Part shown: positions 8,380 through 17,456 of the stretch, one piece after another
How the letters are laid out: each line of letters starts with the position of its first letter
Numbering within the stretch: position 1 is the stretch's first letter
Assembly (NCBI RefSeq): GCF_000340965.1
Contig: NZ_ANAY01000006.1
Span: forward strand, 186,001-250,000
Direction of reading: 5' to 3'
DNA length: 64,000 nucleotides
Origin: Nocardiopsis kunsanensis DSM 44524
GTDB taxonomy: Bacteria > Actinomycetota > Actinomycetes > Streptosporangiales > Streptosporangiaceae
Position numbers and translations under genes: made by a program
The notes under the pieces: model-generated
Seen by the model: only the letters and a program-made list of their open reading frames with translations
Databases searched by the model: none
Told to the model about the DNA's origin: nothing

Positions 8380-10002
8380 TCAGGCGACGATGGCCAGCCC
8401 GAACACCGACACCCCGGCCAGGACGAGCGAGAACAGCAGCGACAGCACGAACACCGGGATGTGCAGCCACCGCCACCGGGCCGCTTCCACCGGGACCCGT
8501 TTCCAGTGCCGGCCCCCCACCGTGACCGCGGCGGCGACCGCTCCGGCCGCGACGGCCGCGACCGTGTGCGGGGTGAGGGCCCAGCTGCCGAACTTGACCG
8601 CGGCCAGCAGCCACGCCACCGCGCCCAGGGGGAAGGAGACCAGGCGGAGCCGGTCCAGCGGGCGCTGGGTGATGAGGGTGCGGCGACGGGCCACGAACGC
8701 GAGCAGCGACAGGGCCGGCAGCAGCGCCATGAGCGCGGTCTGGGCGATCAGGAAGGCCGGGGGCGTGAGCGTCGGGAGCGGCTCGGGGTCCTCGGAGAGC
8801 AGCTCGAACGCGAGCGCCGGTGCCTCCACCATGAACGAGTTGGCCATGATGACGACCGCCTCGTCGTCACCGAGGGCGACCATGGTGCGGGTCCCGTAGG
8901 TTCCGCCGCTGTGCCAGCTCACCTCGCCGACGCCGGGGACGTCGAGGACGTGCCAGCCCAGACCCATGTCGAGGCTGCCGCCGGCCTCCCCGGTCTCCTC
9001 CGCGTCCTCGGACAGGCCGGACGCGTCCACGTCCTCGCGCTGGACCTCCAGGGCTCCCATGCCGGGGGCTGTGCCCTCGGCGACGGCCCTCATGAACCGT
9101 ACGAGGTCGGCGGTGGTGCTCCACGTGGTGATGCCGGCGGCGGCGTAATCGGTGTTGTGCCACTCCTCGGACCGTGCACCGGGCTCCACGTACGGGGGAG
9201 CGCCGCCCTCGGGGATGCCCTCGGAGACCACGGTGTCGTCCATGCCGACCGGGTCGAGGACACGCTCGCGCACGAGCTCCTCGTACGGGGTTCCGCTCTC
9301 CTGCGCGAGGGCCTCGGCCAGGATCGTGTACCCCGCGTTCGAGTACACGTAGTTGTCCTGGCCCACCGCGACCGCTTCCGGCAGGTAATCCATCGGCGGC
9401 AGGGCGTTGCGGTAGGCGTCGCCGAAGGTGAGGCCGCGCACGAACGAGTCCGGGGCGCCCACCGCGCCCTGGCTGAACCCGGCGTGGTGGTTGGCGACCT
9501 GTTCCAGGGTCGCGTCTGCGATCGTCCCGTCGGCGAAGTCGACGTCGGGGAAGATCTCGCCCAGGGTGCGGTCGAGGGAGGTCTCACCGTCGGCAACCAT
9601 GTCGGCCAGCGTCATCGCCGTGAAGGTCTTGAACACCGACGCCGTCTCGAACGGGGTGTCCTCGTCGACCGGGGTGTCGCCGTCGGTGGTCCCGGCGAAG
9701 GCCCATTCGGCCGCGCCGGTGTCGTCGACGGGGAAGCGGGCCACGGCCATGCCCTGGACGAGGTCGGGGTCGACGGAGGCCTCGAGGTCGCCGACGAGCT
9801 CGCCGTCGCCCTCGAACTCCGCCGGCGGCACGGACTCGTGCGGGAAAAGGAGGAGAACCAGGAGCGCGGTGGCCACGCCGGCTCCCAGCGCCGCGAGCCA
9901 CACACGGCCGGGTGCCTGTGCGGCGCGGGGGACGCGGGGGCGTTTCGAAGGTTCGACTGCGGGCTCCGGTGCCTGGGCCTGAGGGGTACCGTCCGATGTC
10001 AT
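8380..10002 (-). CDS. membrane-anchored serine hydrolase (beta-lactamase/class C family)
   Basis: A 540-residue protein of the serine beta-lactamase/penicillin-binding protein family (D-Ala-D-Ala carboxypeptidase/esterase group). One transmembrane anchor (34-53) places the catalytic domain outside the cell. Motifs are SVFK (122-125), YSN (220-222) and HSGG (364-367), the third replacing the usual KTG. The catalytic domain ends near residue 410. The remaining 130 residues hold about four membrane helices (about 420-440, 463-480, 485-505 and 517-538), so both ends are in the membrane. Substrate could be peptidoglycan peptide, an ester or a beta-lactam; sequence does not decide. Confidence 0.85.
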   Translation of the reverse strand: MTSDGTPQAQAPEPAVEPSKRPRVPRAAQAPGRVWLAALGAGVATALLVLLLFPHESVPPAEFEGDGELVGDLEASVDPDLVQGMAVARFPVDDTGAAEWAFAGTTDGDTPVDEDTPFETASVFKTFTAMTLADMVADGETSLDRTLGEIFPDVDFADGTIADATLEQVANHHAGFSQGAVGAPDSFVRGLTFGDAYRNALPPMDYLPEAVAVGQDNYVYSNAGYTILAEALAQESGTPYEELVRERVLDPVGMDDTVVSEGIPEGGAPPYVEPGARSEEWHNTDYAAAGITTWSTTADLVRFMRAVAEGTAPGMGALEVQREDVDASGLSEDAEETGEAGGSLDMGLGWHVLDVPGVGEVSWHSGGTYGTRTMVALGDDEAVVIMANSFMVEAPALAFELLSEDPEPLPTLTPPAFLIAQTALMALLPALSLLAFVARRRTLITQRPLDRLRLVSFPLGAVAWLLAAVKFGSWALTPHTVAAVAAGAVAAAVTVGGRHWKRVPVEAARWRWLHIPVFVLSLLFSLVLAGVSVFGLAIVA

Positions 10003-10089
10003 GCGCCCAGTCTCCGCCGTGGCGGGCCTCGCGCACCAGTCACCGTTGTCATGGCTGCACCCATGAGAACGGTCATACGTCCGGTGGCC

Positions 10090-11085
10090 TCACACCGTGT
10101 GGTTCCCGGACGCCGTGTCCGCCTCGGGGGCGCTGTCCGCGGCCCGGCGGGCGATCACTGCGCACACCAGCAGTTGGATCAGGTGGAAGACCATCAACGG
10201 GAGCACGTACATCCCCACTTGTTCCGACGGGAACAGCAGGACGGCCATGGGGAGTCCGCTCACCTGGCTCTTCTTCGACCCGCAGAACATCAGGACGATC
10301 CGGTCGGCCCGCTCCATCCGCAGCAAGCGGCCCAGACCGGTGAACAGGGTCAGGACCACTGCCAGAAGCACGCACGAGACCAGAACGACCATGAGCAGCT
10401 GTGTGGGCGGGACGACCTCCCAGAGCCCCTGGGTCACGCCGACGCTGAACGCCGCGTACACCACGAGCAGGACCGACCCCTGGTCGACGACCGACACGAC
10501 CCGGTGGTGTTTCTTCAACCACGGCCCGACCCACCGGTGCAGCATCTGTCCGACGGTGAAGGGCACCACCAGCTGTCCGAAGATCCCGAGCAGCGACGCC
10601 GGAGTGATCTCCACGGCCGATCCCAACAGGAGTGCGGCGAGCAGCGGGGTGAACACGACCCCCAGCACGTTGGAGATGGAGGCCGAACTCACGGCCAGGG
10701 CCACGTTGCCCCGGGCGATCGAGGTGAAGGCGATCGAGGACTGCACGGTCGAGGGCAGGATGCACAGGAACAGGAACCCCGTCGCCATCACCGGGCTCAG
10801 CACCGACGACGGCAGCGCGACGATCGCCATCCCGAACGTCGGGAAGAGCACGAACGTGCAGCCCAGCACCAACAGCTGGAACCTCCACCGGGAGAAGCCC
10901 CGCCGGGTCTCCGTGGGGGAGAGTTTGGCCCCGTGGAGGAAGAACAGCAGGCAGATCGCCACGACGGTGAAGTGGTCCAGGGCCTCCGCCGCCGTCCCAC
11001 GAGCCGGTAGCACCGTCGCCACCACGGGCAACAGCAGCAACATCAGTAGGAAGGGGTCCAGGAAGAGACGTAGACGGGAGAGCAT
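10090..11085 (-). CDS. bile acid:sodium symporter (BASS/SBF-like) family transporter
   Basis: A 331-residue integral membrane protein with about ten hydrophobic segments, of the YfeH/BASS superfamily of sodium-coupled organic-anion transporters. Family-like features are the crossing region FLFLCILPSTVQSSIAFTS and the C-terminal half with FCGSKKSQVSGLPMA, typical of the SBF-like (YfeH, SLC10A7-like) branch. The substrate is unknown. The frame extends 46 codons further upstream, but that part is Arg/Gly-rich and non-conserved in appearance, so ATG 11085 (MLSRLRLFLDP) is taken. It stands alone on the minus strand. Confidence 0.85.
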   Translation of the reverse strand: MLSRLRLFLDPFLLMLLLLPVVATVLPARGTAAEALDHFTVVAICLLFFLHGAKLSPTETRRGFSRWRFQLLVLGCTFVLFPTFGMAIVALPSSVLSPVMATGFLFLCILPSTVQSSIAFTSIARGNVALAVSSASISNVLGVVFTPLLAALLLGSAVEITPASLLGIFGQLVVPFTVGQMLHRWVGPWLKKHHRVVSVVDQGSVLLVVYAAFSVGVTQGLWEVVPPTQLLMVVLVSCVLLAVVLTLFTGLGRLLRMERADRIVLMFCGSKKSQVSGLPMAVLLFPSEQVGMYVLPLMVFHLIQLLVCAVIARRAADSAPEADTASGNHTV

Positions 11086-11326
11086 CCGTCCACTCTGCCG
11101 TCCGCGTGCCGGCACCGGGGAACCAGGGGCGGCCGAACCCTGTCGGAACGCGCCCACGGACCCGAACACCCCGACAGGAGCCATCCGCGCCCTACGACAG
11201 ACGCCTGCTCGCCCACCCCGCATTCAGCGGGGGACGGTCCTCTCGGCCCTCTGGACACGGCCCGTTCCGGGGCCTGAACCGTCCCCTACGGGCCCGCCCG
11301 CAACCGTCCGCTCGGACCTCGGGTGC

Positions 11327-11364
11327 GCGGGCGGCCACTGGGGGACACGACTGTGACCGCCCGC
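11327..11364 (-). terminator. hairpin at the end of the first peptide-type ABC operon
   Basis: GCGGGCGG (11327-11334) and CCGCCCGC (11357-11364) form an 8-bp stem with a 22-base loop just downstream of the last gene of the minus-strand operon. Confidence 0.4.
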
Positions 11365-11370
11365 ACGGTT

Positions 11371-12444
11371 CTATTCGCCGGAAACGATGCGCTCGGCGTG
11401 CTCCTCACTGGGCCGGATCTTCCCGGAGAGGATCTCCTCTGCGTAGTGGCAGGCCACCCGGTGGGTGCTTCCCGGTTCGGCACCTCGCAGCGTGCGCAGT
11501 TCGGGGCGCTCGGTGTCGCAGCGCTCCTCCTGCCGCCACGGGCAGCGGGTGTGGAAACGGCAACCGGCCGGGGGGTCCGCGGGCGAGGGCAGGTCGCCCG
11601 CGAGGAGGATGCGCTCGCGGGTGTCCTCCACCGACGGGTCGGGCACGGGCACCGCGGACATGAGGGTGCGGGTGTAGGGGTGCAGCGGCGTGGCGTAGAT
11701 GTCGTCGCTGGAGGCCTCCTCCACGAGCTCGCCCAGGTACATGACACCGACGACGTCGCTGACGTGGCGCACCACCGCGAGGTCGTGCGCGATCACCAGG
11801 TAGGTGAGGTCCAGTTCGTCCTGGAGCTCCTCCAGCAGGTTGAGTACCTGCGCCTGGATCGACACGTCCAGGGCCGAAACGGGCTCGTCGCAGATGATGA
11901 GGTCGGGGCGCAGGACCAGGGCGCGGGCGATACCGATGCGTTGGCGCTGGCCACCGGAGAACTCGTGCGGGTAGCGCTTGAGGGCCCGGTCGGAGAGGCC
12001 GACGCGTTCCAGGGCGGCCACGACCCTGTTGTGGCGGTCCTGCTGTACCTGGCTGCGGCTCTCCCCTTCGCCGATGCCGTGGGTCTGCAACCCTTCCATG
12101 AGGATGGAGCCGATGTTCTGGCGCGGGTTGAGGCTGCCGAGAGGGTCCTGGAAGACCATCTGCAGGTTCTTGCGTTCGCGGCGCATGGTCTCGGTGTCGA
12201 GTTCGGCCAGGTCGTTCCCGCCGAACCACACCTGGCCCTCGGTGACGGGGTTGAGGCGTAGGACGGCGCGCCCGAGGGTGGTCTTGCCGCAGCCGGACTC
12301 GCCGACGAGCCCGTAGGTCTGCCCGCGTTCGATACTCAGGCTGACACCGTCGACGGCGCGCACGTGGCCGACGACGCGGTCCACGAGAACGCCCCGTTCG
12401 ATGGGGAAGTGGACCTTGAGGTCCTTGATCTCCAGCAGGCTCAT
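11371..12444 (-). CDS. peptide/nickel-type ABC transporter ATPase, second subunit (DppF-like)
   Basis: A 357-residue ATP-binding subunit of an Opp/Dpp-type importer. It has Walker A GESGCGKTT (48-56), Q-loop MVFQDPLGSLNPR, signature FSGGQRQRIGIARAL, Walker B LIICDEPVSALD and the H-loop AHDLAVVRH. The Opp/Dpp C-terminal extension with CRFHTRCPW...C supplies the Cys cluster that binds iron-sulphur in some homologues. It is the last gene of a five-gene operon. Its ATG overlaps the stop of the preceding ATPase gene (ATGA), and GGAGGA lies upstream. It pairs with that ATPase to power import through the two permeases. Confidence 0.92.
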   Translation of the reverse strand: MSLLEIKDLKVHFPIERGVLVDRVVGHVRAVDGVSLSIERGQTYGLVGESGCGKTTLGRAVLRLNPVTEGQVWFGGNDLAELDTETMRRERKNLQMVFQDPLGSLNPRQNIGSILMEGLQTHGIGEGESRSQVQQDRHNRVVAALERVGLSDRALKRYPHEFSGGQRQRIGIARALVLRPDLIICDEPVSALDVSIQAQVLNLLEELQDELDLTYLVIAHDLAVVRHVSDVVGVMYLGELVEEASSDDIYATPLHPYTRTLMSAVPVPDPSVEDTRERILLAGDLPSPADPPAGCRFHTRCPWRQEERCDTERPELRTLRGAEPGSTHRVACHYAEEILSGKIRPSEEHAERIVSGE

Positions 12445-13502
12445 CGGTCCTCCTCCTCACCCACGACTGCGGAGGTCTCCAGCGTCGTGCGTTCGGCCAC
12501 CCCGGCGTTGCCGACGGGGTTGACGCAGCGGTGCACGTGGTCTCGGTCGCCGCGTTCGACCAGGGGCGGCGGGCCCTGGAGGCACTCCATCGTGTAGTGG
12601 TCGCAGCGGGGCGCGAAGGCACACCCGTCGGTCCAGTCGATGTTGTCGTTGACCGACCCGCGCACGGGGCTGAGGGGCTCACCACGGGGGGCGTCCAGGC
12701 GCGGGATCGAGCCGAGCAGGCCGACGGTGTAGGGATGGGTGGGTTCGGCGAACAGGGGTCTGCGGGGTGCGCGTTCCACGGCGCGCCCGGCGTAGAGCAC
12801 GTTGATGTCGTCGCACAGGCCGGCGACGACACCGAGGTCGTGGGTGATCATCAGCAGCGCGGTCCCTTCTTCGGTGACGAGGTCGCGCAGCAGTTCGAGG
12901 ATCTGCGCCTGGATGGTCACGTCCAGGGCGGTGGTGGGTTCGTCGGCGATCATCAGTTTGGGACGGCAGGCGACCGCCATGGCGATGAGGGCGCGTTGGC
13001 GCATCCCGCCCGAGAGCTGGTGGGGGTACTCGTCCAGTCGGCGGGCGGGGTCGGGGATACCGACGCGGTGGAGCAGGTCGGCGGCCTCCTTGCGGGCGGC
13101 CTGCCCACGCATGCCCCGGTGGCGCTTGAGGATCTCGGTGACCTGGCGGCCGATGGGCACCACGGGGTTGAGGGAGCTCAGCGGGTCCTGGAAGATCATC
13201 GCCAGTTGCGATCCGCGCAGGTCGCGCATGCGCCGTTGGGGCAGGGAGAGCAGGTCCTCGGGGCCCTTGGGCAGCTGCATGACGGCGCGACCGCCGACCT
13301 CGACCCCGCGTTCGGGCAGCAGGCCCATGAGGGCGAGGGAGGTGACGCTCTTGCCGCATCCGGACTCCCCGACCAGGCCGGTGACCTTGCCTTCCTCCAG
13401 GGAGAAGGAGACCCCGTCCACGGCTCGCACGGGCGTGGATCCGCGTCCGCCGAAGGCGACGGACAACTCCTCCACCTCGAGCAGTGGCGTGTTGGAACTC
13501 AT
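12441..13502 (-). CDS. peptide/nickel-type ABC transporter ATPase, first subunit (DppD-like)
   Basis: A 353-residue ATP-binding subunit with Walker A GESGCGKS (45-52), Q-loop MIFQDPLSSLNP, signature LSGGMRQRALIAMAV, Walker B LMIADEPTTALD, and the Opp/Dpp C-terminal region with CAFAPRC and later Cys residues. GTG 13508 overlaps the upstream stop, but ATG 13502 is preferred because GAGGAA lies 6 bases before it, while it would be only about 1 base from the GTG. It forms a heterodimer with the DppF-like subunit encoded next. Confidence 0.92.
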   Translation of the reverse strand: MSSNTPLLEVEELSVAFGGRGSTPVRAVDGVSFSLEEGKVTGLVGESGCGKSVTSLALMGLLPERGVEVGGRAVMQLPKGPEDLLSLPQRRMRDLRGSQLAMIFQDPLSSLNPVVPIGRQVTEILKRHRGMRGQAARKEAADLLHRVGIPDPARRLDEYPHQLSGGMRQRALIAMAVACRPKLMIADEPTTALDVTIQAQILELLRDLVTEEGTALLMITHDLGVVAGLCDDINVLYAGRAVERAPRRPLFAEPTHPYTVGLLGSIPRLDAPRGEPLSPVRGSVNDNIDWTDGCAFAPRCDHYTMECLQGPPPLVERGDRDHVHRCVNPVGNAGVAERTTLETSAVVGEEEDR

Positions 13503-13504
13503 GG

Positions 13505-14548
13505 TCACTTCCTCAGCTTCGGGTCGAGCGCCTCGCGCAGGGACTCACCGAGCAGGGTGAAGCCGAGCGCGGTGATGATGATGCCCAGAGCGGGGTAGAC
13601 GGCGAGGGCGGGCGCGGTGGACAGGAAGCGCTGCGCCTCGGCGAGCATGGTCCCCCACTCCGGGGAGGACGCGTCGGGGTTGCCCAGTCCCAGGTAGGAC
13701 AGTGCGGCGGCGTCGATGATGGCGGTGGCCAGGGTGAGGGTGGACTGCACGATCACCGGCCCCATGGAGTTGGGGAGGATGTGGGTGAGCGCGATCTTGC
13801 GTTTGCGCACGCCCAGGGACTGTGCGGCGAGTACGTAATCGCGGTTGCCCTGGGCGAGCATGGCCCCGCGCAGCAGTCGGGCGAAGATGGGGATCTGCGC
13901 GATACCGACGGCGAGCATGACCGTGGTGAGGCTGGGTCCGACGAGGGCGGCGACGGTGACGGCCAGCAGCAGGGTGGGCAGGGCCAGCATCATGTCGATG
14001 ATCCGCATGAGGACGTTGTCGACACGTGCTCCCCAACGGCCGCCGAGCACGGCACAGGAGCCGGCGGCCCCGCCCAGCAGGGCCCCGAAGAAGAACCCGA
14101 CGAGGGTGGCGACCACACCGACCATGAGGGTCTGCCGGGCCCCGATGACGAAACGGGAGTAGAGGTCGCGGCCCAGGTGGTCCAGGCCGAGCCAGTTCTC
14201 GGCGCGCGGTCCGACGAACTCGTTGCGGTTGGGGAAGACCTCGCTGCCCCAGGCCTGTGAGGTGGGGCTGTAGGGGGCGAGGAGGGGTGAGAGCAGCGCC
14301 ACGACCACGAAGACGACGACGATGACCGCGCCGGTGATGGCCATGGGGTTGCGGCGCATGCGGCGGAAGGCGTCGATCCAGATCCCGGAGATCTGACCCT
14401 CGTCGACGCGTGTCCCCATGAGTTCGGCGAGGCGGTCGGCCTTGGCTGCCTTGCGCCGGTGCAGGGGCACCCGCCCGTCCTCGGCCACGGCGGCCTCGTC
14501 CCGGTCGGGGACCCCGGACTGGTTCGGTGAACTCGGTGTAGTAGGCAT
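13505..14548 (-). CDS. peptide/nickel-type ABC transporter permease (DppC-like)
   Basis: A 347-residue inner-membrane permease. A 90-residue charged N-terminal tail precedes the first membrane helix, and the OppC N-terminal motif is visible as FRRMRRNPMAITG. The ABC permease coupling motif (EAA loop) is seen around YVLAAQSLGVRKRKIALTHILPNS, followed by LSYLGLG and EWGTMLAEA as usual in DppC/OppC proteins. The start ATG 14548 and the TGA stop of the upstream permease share one base (TGATG), so the two permeases are translationally coupled. Confidence 0.92.
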   Translation of the reverse strand: MPTTPSSPNQSGVPDRDEAAVAEDGRVPLHRRKAAKADRLAELMGTRVDEGQISGIWIDAFRRMRRNPMAITGAVIVVVFVVVALLSPLLAPYSPTSQAWGSEVFPNRNEFVGPRAENWLGLDHLGRDLYSRFVIGARQTLMVGVVATLVGFFFGALLGGAAGSCAVLGGRWGARVDNVLMRIIDMMLALPTLLLAVTVAALVGPSLTTVMLAVGIAQIPIFARLLRGAMLAQGNRDYVLAAQSLGVRKRKIALTHILPNSMGPVIVQSTLTLATAIIDAAALSYLGLGNPDASSPEWGTMLAEAQRFLSTAPALAVYPALGIIITALGFTLLGESLREALDPKLRK

Positions 14549-15552
14549 CACTGGGCCCGCACTCTCGGGTCGAGGAGGCTGTAGGAGATGTCGACCAGGA
14601 GGTTGATCACCACGTACATGGCCGCGATGAGCAGGATGAACCCGGTCAGGACCGGATAGTCGCGCCCGTGGGTGGCCTCGTAGATGAACGATCCGATCCC
14701 GGGGAAGGCGAAGACGCTCTCGGTGAGCACGGCGCCCGCGAAGAGCTGGCCGGACAGGAGTCCGACGGCGGTGACGACGGGCAGCAGGGCGTTGCGCAGT
14801 ACGTGCCGGGTGCGAACGGTGGTGCGGTGCAGACCCTTGGCGTTGGCTGTGCGCACGTAGTCCTCGCCCATGACTTCCAGGACGCTGGCGCGTGTCATCC
14901 GGGTGATGACGGCGAGGGGGATGGAAGCCAGGGCGAGCCCGGGCAGGGCCAGGTGCAGGAGGGCGTCCCAGACCACGTCCCATTCACGGGTCATGAGGCC
15001 GTCGAGGACGAAGAAACCGGTGATGTCGGTGCGGTTGACGGCCGGGGAGAGCCGGAAGGCGGACGGGAACAGGCCGAGTTGTTCGGCCAGGCCCACCTTG
15101 AGGAGGAAGGCCAGGAAGAACACCGGGGTGCAGATACCCAGGAGCGATCCGCCCACGGCCGCGAAGTCCAGGGCTCCGCCCCGCCTGCGTGCGGCCAGGT
15201 AGCCCAGGGGCAGGCCGGCCGCGACGGCGATGACGATCGCGGTGACCGCGAGTTCGAAGGTGGCCGGGAAGCGGGTGAGGAACTCTTCCAGCACGGGTCG
15301 GCCGGTGTGGATGGAGGCGCCCAGGTCGCCCTGGAGGATGCGGCCGAGGAACGAGAAGTACTGGACGGTGAAGGGTTCGTCCAGTCCCAGTGACTCCCGC
15401 AGTGCCTCCCGTTGTTCGGGGGGTGCGTTGTCGGGCAGAAGGGCGTTCTCCGGGCCGCCCGGGAGCCGTTGCAGCCAGACGAACAGCAGGATCGAGAGCC
15501 CGAGGAGGGTGGGGATCAGCTGCAGGAGTCGTCTGACGATGAATCGCAGCAC
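14548..15552 (-). CDS. peptide/nickel-type ABC transporter permease (DppB-like)
   Basis: A 334-residue permease with the DppB/OppB N-terminus LRFIVRRLLQLIPTLLGLSILLF, the periplasmic PGGPE block, about six membrane helices and the coupling loop DYVRTANAKGLHRTTVRTRHVLRNALLP. It ends with the family tail DPRVRAQ. GTG 15552 is the start, with AAAGG about 8 bases upstream. It forms the channel together with the DppC-like subunit. It is separated from the binding-protein gene by 236 bases holding a strong hairpin. Confidence 0.92.
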   Translation of the reverse strand: MLRFIVRRLLQLIPTLLGLSILLFVWLQRLPGGPENALLPDNAPPEQREALRESLGLDEPFTVQYFSFLGRILQGDLGASIHTGRPVLEEFLTRFPATFELAVTAIVIAVAAGLPLGYLAARRRGGALDFAAVGGSLLGICTPVFFLAFLLKVGLAEQLGLFPSAFRLSPAVNRTDITGFFVLDGLMTREWDVVWDALLHLALPGLALASIPLAVITRMTRASVLEVMGEDYVRTANAKGLHRTTVRTRHVLRNALLPVVTAVGLLSGQLFAGAVLTESVFAFPGIGSFIYEATHGRDYPVLTGFILLIAAMYVVINLLVDISYSLLDPRVRAQ

Positions 15553-15702
15553 GTGCGCCGCCTTTCGCCAGTGGGGTGAGCGGTGCGAGGGCGCGGGCGG
15601 ACCGCGGACGTCCTCGCGCGCCGACGGTGATGGGTTCTCCCTGGGGGCGCGGCGACGAGGGGCACCGCAGAGAGAGGGGGCTCGGGGTGTGCGCCCCGTG
15701 GC

Positions 15703-15737
15703 GGGTCCGGCCGTCCGTGGTGTGGCCGGCCGGACCC
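15703..15737 (-). terminator. intra-operon hairpin after the binding-protein gene (attenuator)
   Basis: GGGTCCGGCCG (15703-15713) and CGGCCGGACCC (15727-15737) make a perfect 11-bp stem with a 13-base loop between the binding-protein gene and the permease gene. Such hairpins usually let the binding protein be made in excess by partly ending or protecting the transcript. Confidence 0.55.
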
Positions 15738-15788
15738 TGGGACACGTTGCTCCGCCGGGGCCGTGGCCCGTTGGTGCGGGTGTGCGGT

Positions 15789-17456
15789 CTACTTCCAGGA
15801 GGCCTCGGCGAAGATCTCCTGTGTCAGGGGGCTGACGTTGGGCGGGTCGACCTCCGGGGCGAAGGCGATGGAGGGCGGGGAACTGGAGAGCGGGAGCCCG
15901 GGCAGTTCCTCCATGACCTGCTCGTTGAGGTCCTGGTACCCGGCGACGCGCTCGGCCTCGTCGGGGTTGCTGCTGACCTCGCTCATGTCGTCGAACAGGT
16001 CCTGGTTGTCCATGCCCCATGCGTCGTTGTGGGAGGAGAACCAGGTACCGATGAAGTTGTAGGCGTCGTTGTAGTCACCGGTCCAGCCGAGCAGGTAGAG
16101 GGAGCAGTTCCCGTTCTCGGTCTGGGAGGTGTACTCGGTCCACTCGTAGGAGGTCTCCTGGACGCTGACGCCGGCCTCCTGCAGGTCGTCGACGATCACG
16201 TCGAAGATGTCGCGGGGGGCGGGCATGTAGGGACGGGTGACCTCGGCCGGGTAGCAGAACTCGACCTCGAGGTCCTCGTGCCCGGCGTCCGCGAGCATCT
16301 CGCGGGCCTTGTCGGGGTCGTGGTCGATGGTGCGCACGTCCTCGGACCAGCCGTCGAGGGTGTCGGGGTGGAACTGGGTGGCCACCTCGCTGCCCTCGGG
16401 CAGGATCGTGTCGACGATGCGTTGGCGGTTGACGGCGTGGGAGAGGGCCTCACGGACCTCGATGTCGGCGAGCGCCTCGTGGCTCTCCTGCTGGTAGGCG
16501 AGGTAGAGCACGTTGAACACGTCGCGGGTGGGCACCTGGAAGCCGCTCTCCTCCAGTTGGCCGACGTCGGCGGGGGCGACGAGGTCGTAGCCGTGGATGT
16601 CGCCGGCTTCGAGGGCTTGCAGGCGCGCGTTCTCGTCGGGGATGGCCCGCAGGATCATGGTCTGGAACCCGGCGGGTTCACCGTGGTAGTCGTCGAAGCG
16701 TTCCATGGTGACCGAGTTCTGGTCCTGGTCCCACTCCTCGACGCTGAAGGGGCCCGTGCCCGCGATCACGGAGGCGTCGCTGGTGTAGTCGGGCAGCGTG
16801 AAGTCGCCGTCGCCACCGGTGATCTCCTCGTCCTCGATGGCCTCCAGGGTGCTGGGGCTGAGGATGCCGAACGAGGCCAGGCTGAACCCGCCGGGCAGCA
16901 CGGAGGAGTACTCGGTCACCTCGATGACGGCGGTGGTCTCGTCGACCGCCTCGCAGCCGGCGTACCGTGATTCGGGCATCGAGTCGTTCTCGTTCTCGGC
17001 GAAACCGCCGAAGATCGCCTGCCAGTAGTAGGAGTTGTTGGCGTTCTGGAACTCGCCCGTGAGGTTGTACCAGCGGTCGTAGTTGGCGCACACGGCTTCG
17101 GCGTCGAGCTCGTCACCGTCGTGGAAAACGACGTCTTCCCGCAGGTGGAAGGTCCATTCCGTCCCGTCCTCGGACTGTTCCCAGTCCTCGGCCAGACCAC
17201 CGACGATCTCGGTCCCGCCGGATTCGTGGTCGAGAAGGGGTTCGATGACCTGTCGGGCGTAACGGAAGGTCTCGCCGTCGTTGGCGAGGAAGGGGTCGAG
17301 CGAGGTGATCTCGCCCGCGCCCGCGAAAATGAAGGGTTCGCCCTCGTCCGTGCCGGAGGCGTCGCGGTCGCTCTCCGCGCAGGCGCTCGCGACCAGGACG
17401 AGGGAGGCCGCCGCGGCCAGGAGGCCGAGGGGTTTCCGGGAAGGCTTCGTGAACAT
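15789..17456 (-). CDS. peptide-type ABC transporter substrate-binding lipoprotein (SBP family 5)
   Basis: A 555-residue extracytoplasmic binding protein. The signal peptide (residues 1-25) ends in LVASAC, with lipid-modified C26. The mature part starts with the Asp/Glu-rich linker common in actinobacteria, then SBP_bac_5 features such as SLDPFLANDGETFRYARQV, LAEDWEQSEDGTEWTFHLRE and the C-terminal LLGWTGDYNDAYNFIGTWF. The ligand is likely an oligopeptide, inferred from family only. ATG 17456 is chosen because GAGGTGG lies 4-5 bases upstream and the signal peptide begins here. It is the first gene of the five-gene operon. Confidence 0.9.
   Translation of the reverse strand: MFTKPSRKPLGLLAAAASLVLVASACAESDRDASGTDEGEPFIFAGAGEITSLDPFLANDGETFRYARQVIEPLLDHESGGTEIVGGLAEDWEQSEDGTEWTFHLREDVVFHDGDELDAEAVCANYDRWYNLTGEFQNANNSYYWQAIFGGFAENENDSMPESRYAGCEAVDETTAVIEVTEYSSVLPGGFSLASFGILSPSTLEAIEDEEITGGDGDFTLPDYTSDASVIAGTGPFSVEEWDQDQNSVTMERFDDYHGEPAGFQTMILRAIPDENARLQALEAGDIHGYDLVAPADVGQLEESGFQVPTRDVFNVLYLAYQQESHEALADIEVREALSHAVNRQRIVDTILPEGSEVATQFHPDTLDGWSEDVRTIDHDPDKAREMLADAGHEDLEVEFCYPAEVTRPYMPAPRDIFDVIVDDLQEAGVSVQETSYEWTEYTSQTENGNCSLYLLGWTGDYNDAYNFIGTWFSSHNDAWGMDNQDLFDDMSEVSSNPDEAERVAGYQDLNEQVMEELPGLPLSSSPPSIAFAPEVDPPNVSPLTQEIFAEASWK

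Noticed and set aside
8461..11010. An 849-codon plus-strand frame across the serine hydrolase and symporter genes
   Set aside because: Both real genes on the minus strand have full catalytic or membrane motifs; the plus frame is Arg/Gly/His-rich and crosses two genes.
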